A stretch of DNA of 64,000 nucleotides from Solicoccozyma terricola. Lineage: Eukaryota; Basidiomycota; Tremellomycetes; Filobasidiales; Piskurozymaceae. The notes under the pieces are model-generated. The model was not told the DNA's origin, made no database searches, and was given only the letters and a program-made list of their open reading frames with translations. Position 1 is the first letter of the stretch. Each line of letters begins with the position of its first letter. Positions 23,891-35,867 of this stretch are shown piece after piece. The DNA lies in assembly GCA_001600875.1 (NCBI GenBank), contig BCLD01000006.1:1096330-1160329 (forward strand). Direction: 5' to 3'. A program made the position numbers and the translations under genes.

Positions 23891-24870
23891 TTAGCTTGCA
23901 GTCTCTGTCGTGGCCGTGGCCGCCGCCGTTGAAGCCGGTAGTTCCGTGACTCCAAATCGCTCCGCTCGTTTTCGCTTGCGTTCTTCTTCTTCATGAAGAC
24001 GTTTCGCTACCTCGCTGTGGTAAGGGAGATAACGATCAGTGTTTAGTGTATCCTTTGGGGGGACCCAGATCGGGTGCTTTTGAACATACGGATCGACAGT
24101 CTTCTCCTCCTCAACCTTTTGCTCTGCTGTTCCATTCTTTACCGCCACCGTTGCATCCCCCTTAACCTTCTTCTTCGGCTCATCCTTTGCAACCTCACCA
24201 AATCGTTCTCTACGGCGCTTGAGAGTCTCCTCATCAACAGGAGGGCCAGCTTGGATGGGGACTTTGACTTCTTTTACGGGTTTGACGGTGGGTGTAGGGG
24301 TTCCAGAGGCGGAGGTAGTAGCAGCAGGAGCGACAACGACAGGCTTGGCTGTACTTGAAGCGGACGGCTTGACTGGCTTTTCAGCCTCAATAGCAGGAAC
24401 CTTGACCTCGGATAATGGTGTACCAAACTTGGTTGCTCGAGCTAGACGGCGATTGTATTCCTCTTGTAGGTTGGGAGGGAGGGTGGATAGGGTTGCTGAG
24501 ATGGAAGGATCGGGATGGAGGAATGTGGTGGCGGTCGTGGTGGTGGTGGTTGGTGGTATTGCGAGCGGTGAGGTATTCAACGTCACGTTCTGCTGGTCAC
24601 CTTCCTGAATCGTTTGCTTCCCGTCCGTGACACCTGAATCGACACCATTGGCCTTTCCACCTGCATCTGCTTCTTCCAACCTCGCTATCAACTCGGCCTT
24701 GTTCCCTGTCTTGACGAGACCGCGCGCTCCGCATTCGTCCTTGAGTTTGGGTACTGTGAGAGAAGAGCTGTGCGCCGGGGGTGGGGGGGGGTGGGTGGGG
24801 GATTGGGAAAGGAGAGGAGTCAGTGGATGGTGTAGAAGTGTACAGAATACTGAACCCACTAGTCAGTCAT
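23891..24870 (-). CDS. SAP-domain ribonucleoprotein, Tho1/SARNP (CIP29)-like
   Basis: Two exons. Exon 1 is only 11 nt (24860-24870), and exon 2 runs 24767-23891. The join gives MTDYSSLTVPKLKDECGARG, a SAP motif that continues with VKTGNKAELIARL. SAP motifs bind DNA. The middle is Ala/Thr/Pro-rich. The C-terminal half carries RRRERFG and KRKRAERFG, the repeated ERFG boxes of Tho1/CIP29/MOS11, which work in mRNP assembly and export with the THO/TREX complex. The tiny exon was found by phase: donor GTGGGTTCAG at 24859 and an acceptor CAG at 24768-24770 restore the frame exactly. The gene is divergent from the FKBP gene. Confidence 0.8.
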
Positions 24871-24951
24871 GATTTGCTGTGATTTTGCTGTGAGAATGCC
24901 AGTGTTGACGTGAAGTTGCCCTTGGTGATGGAATTGAGCACGTGGCGGACG

Positions 24952-25026
24952 CGGACATGCACGGACATTGAGGACATTGATGTCCGCGTAAAGATGGCAC
25001 ACGGACATATAATTTGCAAATGTCCG
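24952..25026. promoter_or_regulatory. Five CGGACAT/ATGTCCG sites in a divergent promoter
   Basis: CGGACAT at 24952, 24962 and 25002; ATGTCCG at 24980 and 25020. Five exact copies in 75 bp lie between the SAP gene start (24870, minus) and the FKBP start (25159, plus). A TCACGTGAC E-box follows at 25032-25040 and a GCACGTGG lies at 24939. The orientation is mixed, suggesting dimeric or cooperative binding. The factor is unknown. Confidence 0.6.
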
Positions 25027-25158
25027 TTTTATCACGTGACACATCACCCGCTCCAAGATTTCCAAACATCTAGCTAAAGTTGCTTCGACTAAAGTTTTTT
25101 CAGGTTATATCACACCAAACCACCCCCAACTCCATCTATATCTTACTACACGATCAAA

Positions 25159-27186
25159 ATGGTTGCAATGGCACTCTGGTGAGTCGACGCTGGTATGGTC
25201 TGGAACGGCGCCATCGCTGACTGCATTCCTTTGACCACATTCGAAGGCATCTTGAGCTCATTCCGGGTAAGTCTAGCTTGGTTTCTCGCTTTCTTTCCCT
25301 TCCTGACATGCAGCATCTCACTTACTCTCCACCTCCTTGGCTCCTCTCTCCCATAGGGCAAGCGGAAAACATCCTCGTTCGTCGCGATTTCCAGATCACG
25401 AACGTTGCACTCGGCGAGGAGATCGCGGATGTCAACTCGAGGTCTGTTATCAAGGTCACTCACTCCCCCATCAACCCGATGTTGTTGGAGAGCGACGATG
25501 AGGAGGATTCCGAGTTTGACGATGATGAGGATGAGGATGAGGATGAAGAGGACGAGGTTGACGAGGAGGTAGAGGAGCCAAAATCCAAGAAGGGTGGAAA
25601 GGTCTCTGTTCTCGAGGGGAAGACCGCCAAGGAGGTGAGTATTTCGCCCGGTCCAACGTCATCTACTCCACCCGCTGATGCGAAACATCGTCCATGATCA
25701 TCAGATTGAAGAGGAGGACGAGGAGATGGATGACATCTCCGAGGGCGAATCCGATTTCACCTTTGATGAGCCAGAGGCCACCGCTGTCATCGCCTCGTTG
25801 ACTCCCGGCAAGGTGGGTGTGAAGGCCTTCTTTCCGCCACTCTCATTACCGGTTTCGTTGACGGATACAAACGTCTCATTCTAGATCGAGCAAGCCACCA
25901 CCAACCTCATCTTCGTTCAAGGTGAAGCCATCTCTTTCGAGGTTACTGGCAAGAAGTGAGTGAACTGAGAGTGGACGGACTAGAGCCAAACACTGATAGG
26001 CTGTTTTTTTACCCAGCGTTGTCCACTTGATGGGTAACTACATCCTCCAGGAGACCGACTCCCACGATCACGACCACGATCACGACCACGACCACGATGA
26101 TTACGATGACCTCGGTGAGTGGTGGCAAGAACTGCCTCTTCCTCCCGACTAGTCACTGACGACATGCTTTGCGCTTCACAGAGTCCGATGATGAGGACTA
26201 TGACGAGGAGCTCGACTCTGACGCTGAGATGGGTTCCATCACTTCCTCGCAACTCGAGGATATGGAGAAAATGTTCGGACAGGGCAAGGGAAAGAAATCG
26301 TGAGTCTGCTGCAGGCGTTTGAACGATTTGGGTCGGTGATTCACACGACCATACCAATCTTCCAAACTCGCAGCCGCGTCGAGCTGCTCGACGACGAGCC
26401 AAAGAAGACTCCGGCTTCGAACAAGCGCAAGGCTGAGACTCAGGAGGTCGACTCCCCCGTCTCCGCCGCCAAGGCTGCCATCTCCTCCGCCGCTGCCTCT
26501 GCTGCCACCGCAGTCTCATCCGCTGCTTCCGCTTTGACCGGCGCCGCCAAGGATGCTGAGCCGCTCAACAAAACGCAGAAGAAGAAGCTGGCCAAGAAGT
26601 TGAAGTTGGAGAGTGGAGAGGCCGCCGAAGGCGTCACCAAGACCGTTGAGGCCACCAAGGAGAAGGCCAAGGAGGTCGTCGACAAGGTCACACCGAAGAA
26701 GGAGGAGAAGAAGAGTGCCAAGCAGACTCTCCCATCCGGCCTCATCATCGAGGACACCAAGGTCGGAGATGGACCAGCCGCCAAGCAGGGCAAGCGTCTC
26801 GGCATGCGATACATCGGCAAGCTCACCAGCGGCAAGCAGTTTGACGCCAACACCTCCGGTGCTCCGTTCAAGTTTGTTTTGGGCAGGGGTGAGGTCATCA
26901 AGGGTGAGTTGGGAGGGTGTCTATTTAGCCAGAGGCGTTGTTGACACTGACTTGCGGACGCACGACGATCTTAGGCTGGGATCAGGGTATCGCCGGCATG
27001 AAGGTCGGTGGTGAGCGAAGGCTTACTGTGAGTTGGACGTTTTGTTAGTGCGCACCGGTGGCAGAAGCTGACCAGACCGTCAACACGCAGATCCCCGCCG
27101 CTCTCGCATACGGCAAGCAAAAGATTCCAGGAATCCCACCCAACTCGACCTTGATCTTTGAGATCAAGCTGGTTGATGTGAAATAA
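25159..27186 (+). CDS. Nucleolar FKBP-type prolyl isomerase (Fpr3/Fpr4 class)
   Basis: About nine exons. The first encodes only MVAMALW. The N-terminal nucleoplasmin-like half has [20 protein letters not shown] and acidic tracts ([20 protein letters not shown]) plus an [12 protein letters not shown] repeat. A Lys/Ala-rich linker follows ([15 protein letters not shown]). The C-terminal FKBP domain keeps the active-site residues: [27 protein letters not shown] joined to WDQGI, and [20 protein letters not shown]. It should therefore bind FK506/rapamycin and isomerise peptidyl-prolines. Yeast Fpr3/Fpr4 are nucleolar histone chaperones and histone-proline isomerases. The stop is TAA 27184-27186. 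The CGGACAT cluster upstream suggests regulated or ribosome-biogenesis-linked expression (inference). Confidence 0.9.
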
Positions 27187-27681
27187 AAGGCCAAAAAATT
27201 TATGTCGCGTGTATTCAGTGTCGTACATCAGGTCGAGTAGGATGGGTAGAATTTCATATTACATATCTCTTGCTTGTGGCGGTTCCTATGAATACAAAGA
27301 GCGCGGGTGGCGGGGAGAAATGGCATTTCCTCCATGCAAGCCTTGAGAGTTTGCGGAGGGAGGGTATCATATCCAGACAACGTGGTGTGAGGGGGTGTAC
27401 AATTGCGCTTGACAGGTCAGAGTCACCAGCGGACCATGGGCATCTATGACACTCCAATAATCCATGCAGTACTAAAACACGCCATGGTGGCTTCCCACAG
27501 GCAGAACGCACAAACGGGTATGAAAAACATAGATTGAAACTCCTGCAGCTACTACACTACCCCTCGCATCGTGAGCTCATCATCTCGCCGCGACCGCCGC
27601 TACCCAAACATGGCCGAACCCTCACTCGACCTGGTACTTCTCACGACCAAAGGTGGGCTGCAAGTTGTCTCAAACGTCAGA
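27187..27681. other. Convergent 3' region between the FKBP and aldo-keto reductase genes
   Basis: About 500 bases without coding character. No hairpin or repeat of note was seen. Confidence 0.6.
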
Positions 27682-28500
27682 TCAATCCTCGGCCCCCCCC
27701 GAACTATCGACACTCACGGCAGGAGCTGGGACGTTGTCAAGGATGTCGTCGATCTTCTTCATAACCTCGGGGGTCAACTTGGGAAGAACATCCAATGCCT
27801 TCAAGTTCTCAGTGATTTGCTCGGGCTTGGAAGCACCGAGGATACATGTGGACACGTTTTCGTTCTTGATGGTCCAGGCGAGAGCGAGGTGGGTCATGGT
27901 GCATCCAAGCTCCTTTTCTGCAAGAGCTGTGAGCTTCTTGACTTGGGCGATCTTGGCCTTGCCCTCCTCGGATCTGGGAAAAAAGAGGGGTGGGGGTGGG
28001 GGGGGGGAGAGGGGTATATCAACACAAGGTATTAAGTGTTTCCAACGCCGCGTACACTCACTCAAGCTTCTTGACGGTCTCGGCGAAGAACTCTTTGTTG
28101 GTGGCATAACGCGAGTCCTTGGGGACACCGTTGTTGTATTTACCAGTGAGCTAGGGGAGGGAGGAGGGAATATTAAGACAATGGTCTACGGCAGAATATA
28201 AATTTCCCCGACCAAATTCCAAAACTCACCATACCGGAATCAAGGGGAGACCAGATGGTGGAACCCATCTTGTACTTTTTTTGCAATGGTGCGTACTCGC
28301 CCTCGAAGCGTTCTCGACACATGAGAGAGTACTGCGATCGTGGGGCAAGGTAAAGGTGAGTCGACAACACGGACGGACCAAGGGTGTCACTTCAGGGTCA
28401 TTACTTACATGAGGCTGTTCACAGATGGGAGCAATGAGGTTGAACTTGGCAGCGACCTCGTGAGCCTCTTGAATCTGCTGAGCTGACCACTGCGCGGGGT

Positions 28501-28542
<42 letters not shown>

Positions 28543-30073
28543 GATGGGATTATCTGTCAACTGGTGACTGACTCCTGAAATAACCTCCCATCTGATCTCT
28601 CCAACATACCTCGCTGTGACCCCAGTAAAACGCCTTGCCACTGTTTACTAGCCAGTCAAACGCACGAACGGTTTCCTCCATTGGTACGGTAGGATCAGGT
28701 CGATGAGCAAAGACGACATCGACATAGTCCATCTGTAGACGGGCAAGGGAGTGGTTGAGACCCTCGATCAAGTGCTTGCGGGAAAGACCACGCGAGTTGA
28801 GCTCCTTGCGACCGGTACCGAAGAAGATCTGAAGGGGGGTGGACGGGGGAAGATCAAGAAGAAAGTGTCAGTTGGGCATTGTTGGGAAGGAGGAGGTTGA
28901 TGAAAGGAAAGAGGTGACGTCGCGAACGCAGTGAGCGAGAGAGAGTATCACGAACGGAGGAAGAGACGATTGCTCGCTACGCTCGAAAAAAGAGAGTATT
29001 GATCTCTACGTTCGCGAGAGAGAGTGTACTGCTCGCTACGTTCGCGGAAGAGTATTGCTCCCTACGTTGGCGCGAGAGAGCATTGCTCACTATGTTCGCG
29101 AGAGGGGGTATTGCTCGCTTCGCTCGTGAGAGATATTCTTCGCTCCGCTCAGGAACAAGAGCTCCCTGACGGGAGTATGAGCATAGTCTTCTCTCCGCGA
29201 AGACAAAAGAGATGAATGCTCGCTACGCTCGCGGAACAGAGTATTACTCGCTTCGCTCGCGGGAGATATTCTTCGCTCCGCTCAGGAACAAGAGCTCCCT
29301 GACGGAGCAGGGCGAAGACAAAAGAGATGAATGCTCGCTATGCTCGCGGAACGCAGTATTGCTCGCTTCGCTCGCGAGAGATATTCTTCGCTCAGGGCTC
29401 AGGGAAGAAGCTCCCTAACGGGATCATGACAGCTCGCTTGGCTCGCGTACGCACTTTTGTAGTAATGATAAGATCCGACCTCTGCCATCCCATCTCCTTG
29501 ATGACTCGACCCATCTCAACCTCGGAGTTTCCCTCAGCGTAACCCTCAGCGGTGTCGAACACTGGGGGAAGAAAGAGGAGGGTGAAGATAATAATAATAG
29601 TAATAAGACGGGCAAGACGGTGACGGTGACGGTGACGGCGACGAATCAGTATTCGGGTACCAAAACATCTCTATCAACGACGCTCGGCTACTTACTGTTA
29701 ATCCCGTTATCATAAGCCAACGACATGATCTCTTTTACGGTATCACCCGTTTGAGTACCTCCCAGAGTAAGCCATCCTCCGAGGGAGAAGACGGGGACCT
29801 AGGCGGGGGGTGGGGGAGAGGGGAGAGGGGATATAGCAATCGGTCAAGCGGTGTTTGGTAGGAAATGTTACAGAGACGAACGAGTAACTCACCCGGAGAC
29901 CACTTGGACCGAGGTTTCGGAAGAGCATCTTTCCTGGGTTGCTGCGGGGAGGGAGGGGTATTCCAAGTAAGCCGGATGGCCTTTGCTAGATCGAGCCCCT
30001 CCCCCCCCCCCCCCATACGGCTGGGTGACACTTACAACATCTTTTCGCGTTGAAGACCGTGTTCGACAGACAT
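27682..30073 (-). CDS. Aldo-keto reductase of the K+-channel beta-subunit / YakC type
   Basis: Many exons. The short first exon [12 protein letters not shown] joins to [13 protein letters not shown]. Then [37 protein letters not shown] (catalytic Asp and Tyr), SDLIITTK (Lys), [11 protein letters not shown] (His), and [10 protein letters not shown] (NADPH-binding loop). The tetrad D-Y-K-H is thus complete. Family members reduce aldehydes and ketones with NADPH; related fungal enzymes also resemble Kv beta subunits. The intron between LIITT and KIFFGTG is about 620 nt and holds a minisatellite (28,925-29,450), unlike the other short introns. Another intron holds a 41-nt homopolymer. The stop TGA is at 27682-27684. 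The last residues (VDSSGGAED) lie beside an 8-nt C-run, so an indel there could change the tail. Confidence 0.88.
28501..28541 (-). repeat. 41-nt homopolymer (C in the transcript) before a splice acceptor
   Basis: G-run on the plus strand inside an intron of the minus-strand aldo-keto reductase gene. In the transcript it is a C-run ending about 10 nt before the acceptor CGCGCAG. Confidence 0.85.
28925..29450. repeat. Intronic minisatellite with GCTCGCTTCGCTCGCGAG-type palindromic cores
   Basis: About 500 bp built from short units such as TGCTCGCTACGCTCGCGGAA and GAGAGAGTATTG, merging into ordered units of 115 bp. The word GACAAAAGAGATGAATGCT recurs at 29202 and 29317 (exactly 115 bp apart), and AGATATTCTTCGCTC at 29131, 29264 and 29379. 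Each core can pair with itself (CTCGC...GCGAG). It sits wholly within one intron of the aldo-keto reductase gene. Confidence 0.9.
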
Positions 30074-30280
30074 TTTTGCTAGGTGTTTGATTGCGGTGCG
30101 GAGAATGGTAGGAGATAAGTGTGTGTGTGTGGTGTGGATGGGTGTTGGGTGGGTCGGTGTGGAGTGGGAGGATATATATACACGATGCCTCGCTGGCAAT
30201 TTCGATTCAGATTGTTTGGAGTGTCGCTGCGGGTGGAGGCTGGAGTGGCGAAAAGTGGAGGTGGTCGCTGGATTAAATAT

Positions 30281-30292
30281 TGTCACGTGACA
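30281..30292. promoter_or_regulatory. TGTCACGTGACA palindromic E-box
   Basis: A 12-bp perfect palindrome with a CACGTG core lies 208 bp upstream of the aldo-keto reductase ATG at 30073. The identical 12-mer occurs at 44894-44905. Cbf1/USF-type bHLH factors recognise RTCACGTGAY. Confidence 0.55.
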
Positions 30293-30439
30293 CGGCCAAC
30301 ACCGCCGGCAGCCAGCCACGGCCACGGCCCGACCAATCGTGGTGGAGGCCATGGAGGGTAGGCGGATGGTTATGGGATGGGATGGCATCGTATCGCAAAC
30401 AAACCTCCGTATGATACATCTCCGATTCCTTCCCGCCAA

Positions 30440-33400
30440 TTACTCCCCATGTTCATCGCTCATGCCAGAATCAGATTCATCCTGTACCGTGCCCATCCCC
30501 ATACACATCACATACACATGACATGTCAGTCGATCGTTACATCGCACATCGTACATTCCCCAACCACGGTACTCACCTGCCCGTAGAATGCAAACGCCTT
30601 GGTCTTCCGGTGACCACCCCCGCGCTCTCTCTCCTCTTGATCGGGTAACCCAGTCCTCGTCGTCGGCGAGACGGAATTCCCTGCATCGCCAACAACTCCT
30701 CCACCACCACCAGTCACATCATCTCTTCCTAGCGGAATTTGATTTCCAGCTGTTTGGTACGCTTCTGCAGATAACTCGTGGATCATATCTCGTTCTCCGG
30801 CCTCACCAGCTCGCGATTGCCTCCTTGAGCCCTCCACAGCAGCCTGATGACCACCACCACCTCCACCACCACCAACGCCAGAGGAAGATGACTTCCTCCT
30901 CGCGTGGTGATCACCAACCGCCTCTTGCAGTCTTCGATCGATCACATCGGTGAAATGACGAGGACTGAGCGGCTTGGGGCTATTGTACCCTTGAGCGAAT
31001 CGACCTGGCGTGTTGACACCTGATTCCTGGTCGACCGGCTGTTCCAGCGTAAGACGACGAATCCGAAGTCGACCATCCATCGGAATGGTCGCTCCTGTAT
31101 CCTGTTGAGAACTCTGCGTCACAGGTTCAGGCGGAGATTCATGTGGGGACGAGCCGGATGTCCCGATGTCCGACGCTCTGAGACCGCGGCGGCGACACGG
31201 ACTTGTTAGCGGGCTTGTTAAAATTTCAATTCCCCCCCTCCCCCCCCCTCCCCACACACGACTCACTCGTCAATATCAAAAGCATCCTCCTCATCCTCCT
31301 CGTCCTCGGAACTAGACTCTGCTTTCGCGGAATGACCATTCGATGTCAGATTCCCCCTTCTTTCCGTAGAACTCTCCCGTTTCTCACCGTCCTCTGCCTG
31401 AGAACGACGCCTGCTGATACCCTCACCAGCCTCCGTGTTCGAGAATCTACGCTCAACCTTCCGCCTCGTCGTGGATTTCCCAACAACCGGCGGCTTGTCC
31501 TGCTCCTCTTCCACTACGACGAATGACTTTTGCTTTTCTCGCTCGTTCCATCGCAGCGTTCGCGAGATCGAGTGGAACCAGTCGGTGGATTGTTTGTCCG
31601 CGCAGACCGTTGGGAAGGGGAACTTTGACGCTGTGACTTTGATGTGGTCGCCCTCTGTCAAGTATCCCGCGGGAGGGTGCCTCAGATTGCGTGTTTCCAA
31701 ACAGCACACTCTACATTCAACTCACGCTTCAATTCCACTCTCCCTCGGCCATCGAAACTCGCCCAGGCAGTGCTCCGCGAGTCGTATGGGACACAGATGC
31801 GCAACTCCATGCCATCGGGAAGCAACATGGGCCGGAACGACAGCGTGTGAGGGCAGATGGGGGAAATGAGTATGGCTGGGATTCCAGGGTGAACAAGCGA
31901 TCCACCAGCGGACAACGAGTAGGCGGTTGATCCGGTTGGAGTCGCCACACATAAACCATCAGCTTGAACCGTGGTTAGGTGGTTGTCGTCACCTGGGAGC
32001 GTATTGCCCAGAAAATAAGCATCGAGTGCCCGCACGTACATCGCGCGCCACACACAACTCACCAAAGATTTCCAGCAAACTGACATACGGACTTGGCCCT
32101 CGATCCACGACAAGATCATTCAGCACCTCAAACGTCTCTACAGGACGCGTCGAAAAGCACATGATCTCCTTGTCCTTTTTCTTCTTTCGGCCACACATTA
32201 CAGCTTCGCCGACCTCGTCCGTTGGCGTTTTCGGACCGTGAGCACCTTCAAGAGCCTCCCAGCCAGCTTTGTCCACCTGACCCATCAAAATCTCTCCGCC
32301 TGCACTCTTCCAGGCCTTACGCTTGCTCTTCTTTGAATTCTCTTCAGGTGAGACGGCGCGGTAGACGGTGCAGGTGAATCTCATGCGCAAATTAACTCGG
32401 ATTCCATCGTCAACAACGTTGTCGATCGTCTTGGCGTAATTAGCGAAATCAAAGTTGGTGAGGAAACCGAGTGAACCGAGAGCGAATGGTAGGACGGGAG
32501 GGACGATCCTTTGAAAGAGCCAGGAGGTGAAGAGGACGGTTCCGTCGCCGCCCAGCTAGAGGAGGAGGAGAAGGTTAGCCACGAATTACAAAGGTACATC
32601 AGCCGACCCCGGACCCACAGTGATGACGAAATCGAACAAGTGAGGAGTATTCGAGCACATGACGCTCGTCCAATACCTCAACTGGCCCTCTTCCCTCTCA
32701 TCGCTCCGGCGAGTGCCTCTTAAACTCGAACGACTGCCATTTCCACCGCTGGCGTCAGAGGCAAATCCAGACATGGTATTGACTGATGCAGACGAGGATG
32801 ATCGACGTCGCGGGTAGGGCGCGAACAGCTCCGGATACGTGCTTTGTATTCCAGCCGCATCGAAGCGCTTGGAGCGACGGAGCTGTGAATCCACATAGCT
32901 AGGAGGGACAAGACGTCAGACGATGATGTTGCACGCCGTCGTAAATTCCCACTCACACCACCATCCCCCTCGATGCCGTAGTCCGGCTGCTGACGCTACT
33001 GCCACCGCCCGTCTTGATATCCGCTGGGCTAGGTCGCTTCTTAGTCATGAGATAGATGGCCAGCTCGCGAGTGAGCTGGATAAGGCGGTTGTCACGAGCT
33101 TTGGTGACGATGAGAACGTGTTGAATGTTTGAGCGGACTTTAGTTCGGCCTGGGCGGTGATGGGTAGTGGGTGAGCCAGCCACTCCGCATGGATCGGAGG
33201 AAACCCCTACTCACCAAGCTGCTTGCTCATCTCCCTCACTCCACTCGCCGTCTCCGCAAGTTGCCGAGTGAGACTCCCGCCGTCCTCGGTATCACTCAGG
33301 TCACCAGAGGGGACAAGGGAGTTGCCGAATGATGATTCTGGGCGGTTCTGGCCGATAGAAACTGGTTGGGAGGGTACGACTTTTGGTTGTTGTTCAAGGT

Positions 33401-34031
33401 CGACCCGACCCTCAAGCTGTGCACTTCCGTTCGTGCTTGCGTTCGTACCAGAATCCGCCGTGTGATGCTCCGGGTCAATGCCCATATACATACTATTCTG
33501 ATTACCAGCAGTCGCCTCTGCCTTTGCGCGTAACCACTCGGAGAGCTGACCATGCTTTTCGAGATGCGAATGGATAAAGCATGGCGATTTTGGAGAGACC
33601 TCGTAGTTTTCATCGACATGTGGAGCTCGTGCTTGTCCGTGAGGTTGATGATGTGTAGTGTGTCGATGGACGCTGATAGATTGCGATGACGCTCCCGTAT
33701 GGAGGGACTGCGGCGTCGGGTTAAGACGAGATAATGGTGACGGCCGGGGAAGCATTGGTGCAGTGGATATCCTCACGCGGGGGGCAGATGGACTCGTGTT
33801 AACGAATCGATTCGCTTCGACTTCTGGAGAACGTGTGACTTTGACGATGGGACGAGGGACGGAGGGATGGTAGGCCGAGGTGGAGGTGATTGGGGTGATG
33901 AGTTGGGCAGACGAGGCGAGGCTCCCGAGAAGAGTGGAACTGGGAGACTCCTGTCGATATGTGGAGAGGTACTCGCCGGGTGGAACGTTGGCCAGCGAGG
34001 ATGCCGTAGGGGTAGTGGATTCGTCGTCCAT
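30440..34031 (-). CDS. ATP-NAD kinase (Utr1/Pos5 family, long form)
   Basis: Multi-exon. The N-terminal exon 34031-33207 ([20 protein letters not shown]) is disordered. The catalytic region starts with [21 protein letters not shown] and has [15 protein letters not shown] (GGDGT, the NAD/ATP-binding motif), [29 protein letters not shown], and [20 protein letters not shown], then [10 protein letters not shown] charged C-terminal extension follows. The last intron joins AFAFYGQ to [13 protein letters not shown], ending at TAA (30440-30442). The enzyme makes NADP from NAD and ATP and sets the NADPH supply. The N-terminus has no clear mitochondrial presequence, so a cytosolic enzyme is inferred. 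Confidence 0.9.
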
Positions 34032-34843
34032 GGCGGGATGGCGATGATACAGCGACGTTTTGATGGGCGAGTGGGGCGGGGTAACGATACCTCTACTCGG
34101 CGATTCTGTAGTTTCTTGTCAGCGGCGAGGATGGGTAGGATGTACACCCCTACCAGCTCCCCGGGCTAGCTTTTCAAGTCTCTGGTATGGAGGATCGAGG
34201 GGATACAGCCGAAGACGGATAGTCAGCGGGAGCGAAAGGTCGGCAGGTTGGAGATGGGATGGAAGTCTGCGAAGAGGAGGTGACGAGGAGACAGCGCAGA
34301 GGACGATGCCGATCGATGACTGGTCGGGTCACTGTAGGTGTGGCTGTCGACGACGATGGTGATGCTGCTAGATGAGACGATGAGACGATGAGAAGATGAG
34401 ACGATGAAGATGGTGGATGCACCTGTGACCACTTGAGATCTTGCCGGCGAATATGGAATGTACACGTCATCAAGATGACCAGGGTTAGGGTCATGAGGCG
34501 ACGACAGGCAGGAGCGGGAGGAGAGGCAGGAGAGGCAGGAGAGGCAACTGAGGCAGGAGTGGTGGGAGTTGGTGGGCATATGCTACTCGATGTCTACGGG
34601 TCATACCTCCTAGTACAGTGCGGTAGCTCACTCAGAGTGTAGGTCATTGGGTGAGACCCTCGTGGGCGATAACACCGTCAATCGATCCTCCGCACCTGTG
34701 AACAAGGCCGTCCTTCCATTTCACAGGGGCCCTGTTTTCCTCAGCAAGTCGTCGTGGTACCATTTGAAAGAGAAAATGGGCTGAGACACAGGTCGGCAAA
34801 AGAGCGTCAACTCAGAGCGAGGGGCAGAGGCTGTCGTCGAAAC
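34032..34843. other. Intergenic region upstream of NAD kinase
   Basis: No gene seen. It includes a GATGAGACGATGAGACGATGAG repeat near 34,373-34,405 and five GGAGAGGCAGGAGAGGCAGG-type 9-bp repeats near 34,505-34,560. Confidence 0.55.
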
Positions 34844-35867
34844 TCACAAGGTGATCCTGGGCGGCGCTGGGAGGGATACTCGTGGGCCGCGAGCAGTGGT
34901 AGTAGTGGTAGCGGTGGCAGTGGTGGCAGTCGTCGACCCGCTGGGTGCTGCGGTGATGATTGGGTCACTGGTGGATGCCACCGGGGCGGCCCCGAGAGGG
35001 GCAGCCGTGACGCTGGAGAGGAGCGTGATGAACTTCTGATAGATGTTGCTGAGCCTGCACACCACACCGCTCACCTTGGAGTAGACTGTGTCGCGGTGTC
35101 AGCAACCTCTCCGTTGATGACATAGAATTCGTTGACTTTAGGACAAGGCCATGATAAGCTGATCGAACCGCAACACCATTCCCTCTCCCACACGCACTCA
35201 CCAGCTAATGGTGCTCCCAAGCCAGCAGCAGATTGATACTTTTCGACATCAAACGACGAACGATGGTAAATCACGTTGTTCAGACTCGTCGACGGCTCCT
35301 TCCAGAGGTAGCTGGTGATTTTGACGGGTGATGACCCGGCCGCCATCTCGGGAAGCGAGTATGTGGCGATCTCGGTGACGGGGTTGGTAATGCTGTACAG
35401 ATTGCTGGGTTGGATCTGAGTTGCCGATTGGCCAGAGTAACTGGAGGAAAGGAAGAGGGGGGGGGGGGGGGGGGAATGTCAGAAAGCGGTCTTGCTGCGA
35501 TTTACCCAAGGACTACACTCACCCATAGACAAGGTAGCCAGACGTCGTGCTGTCGTCAGTCTGTGTTGAGGGGTCGCACGGTCAGCTGGCCGAGTACCAT
35601 AAACATATAGCACAACCAACCCACGCTTTCAATCATTATCGTGGTAAAGCGATCCTCTTGAGTCCAGCTCATACCAGAGGGAGGCTCGGCGTAGTACTGA
35701 GCGGTCACATACACCTCAGAGTACTGATGGGTCGTCAGATTGTCTGCAGGTTGGTTGGCGTAGTATGGGTACAAGGCTACCAGAGCCGAGTCTTCGCGCT
35801 TGATGGGGTAGGGGCGAGCCAGCGCAAGGGAGATGAAGACGAGAGGGAGGAGGGTGGTGACGAACAT
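34844..35867 (-). CDS. Secreted protein of unknown function
   Basis: The start at 35867 gives a classical signal peptide, MFVTTLLPLVFISLALA, followed by RPYPIKRED, where KR is a likely Kex2 site. Further exons encode YSEVYVTAQYYAEPPSGMSW, YLVYGYSGQSATQI, VTEIATYSLPEMAAGSSPVK, and YLWKEPSTSLNNVIYHRSS, and end in a Thr-rich stretch (TTATTATATTTTTARG). The final stop is at 34844-34846. The Thr-rich end without a hydrophobic tail argues against a GPI anchor, but a missed 3' exon could supply one. No domain is recognised. An 18-nt homopolymer (C in the transcript) lies just before one acceptor (35,457-35,474). Confidence 0.7.

Noticed and set aside
28925..29450. CRISPR-like array
   Set aside because: Units are contiguous and self-similar with no unique spacers of constant length, there are no cas genes, and the host is a eukaryote.
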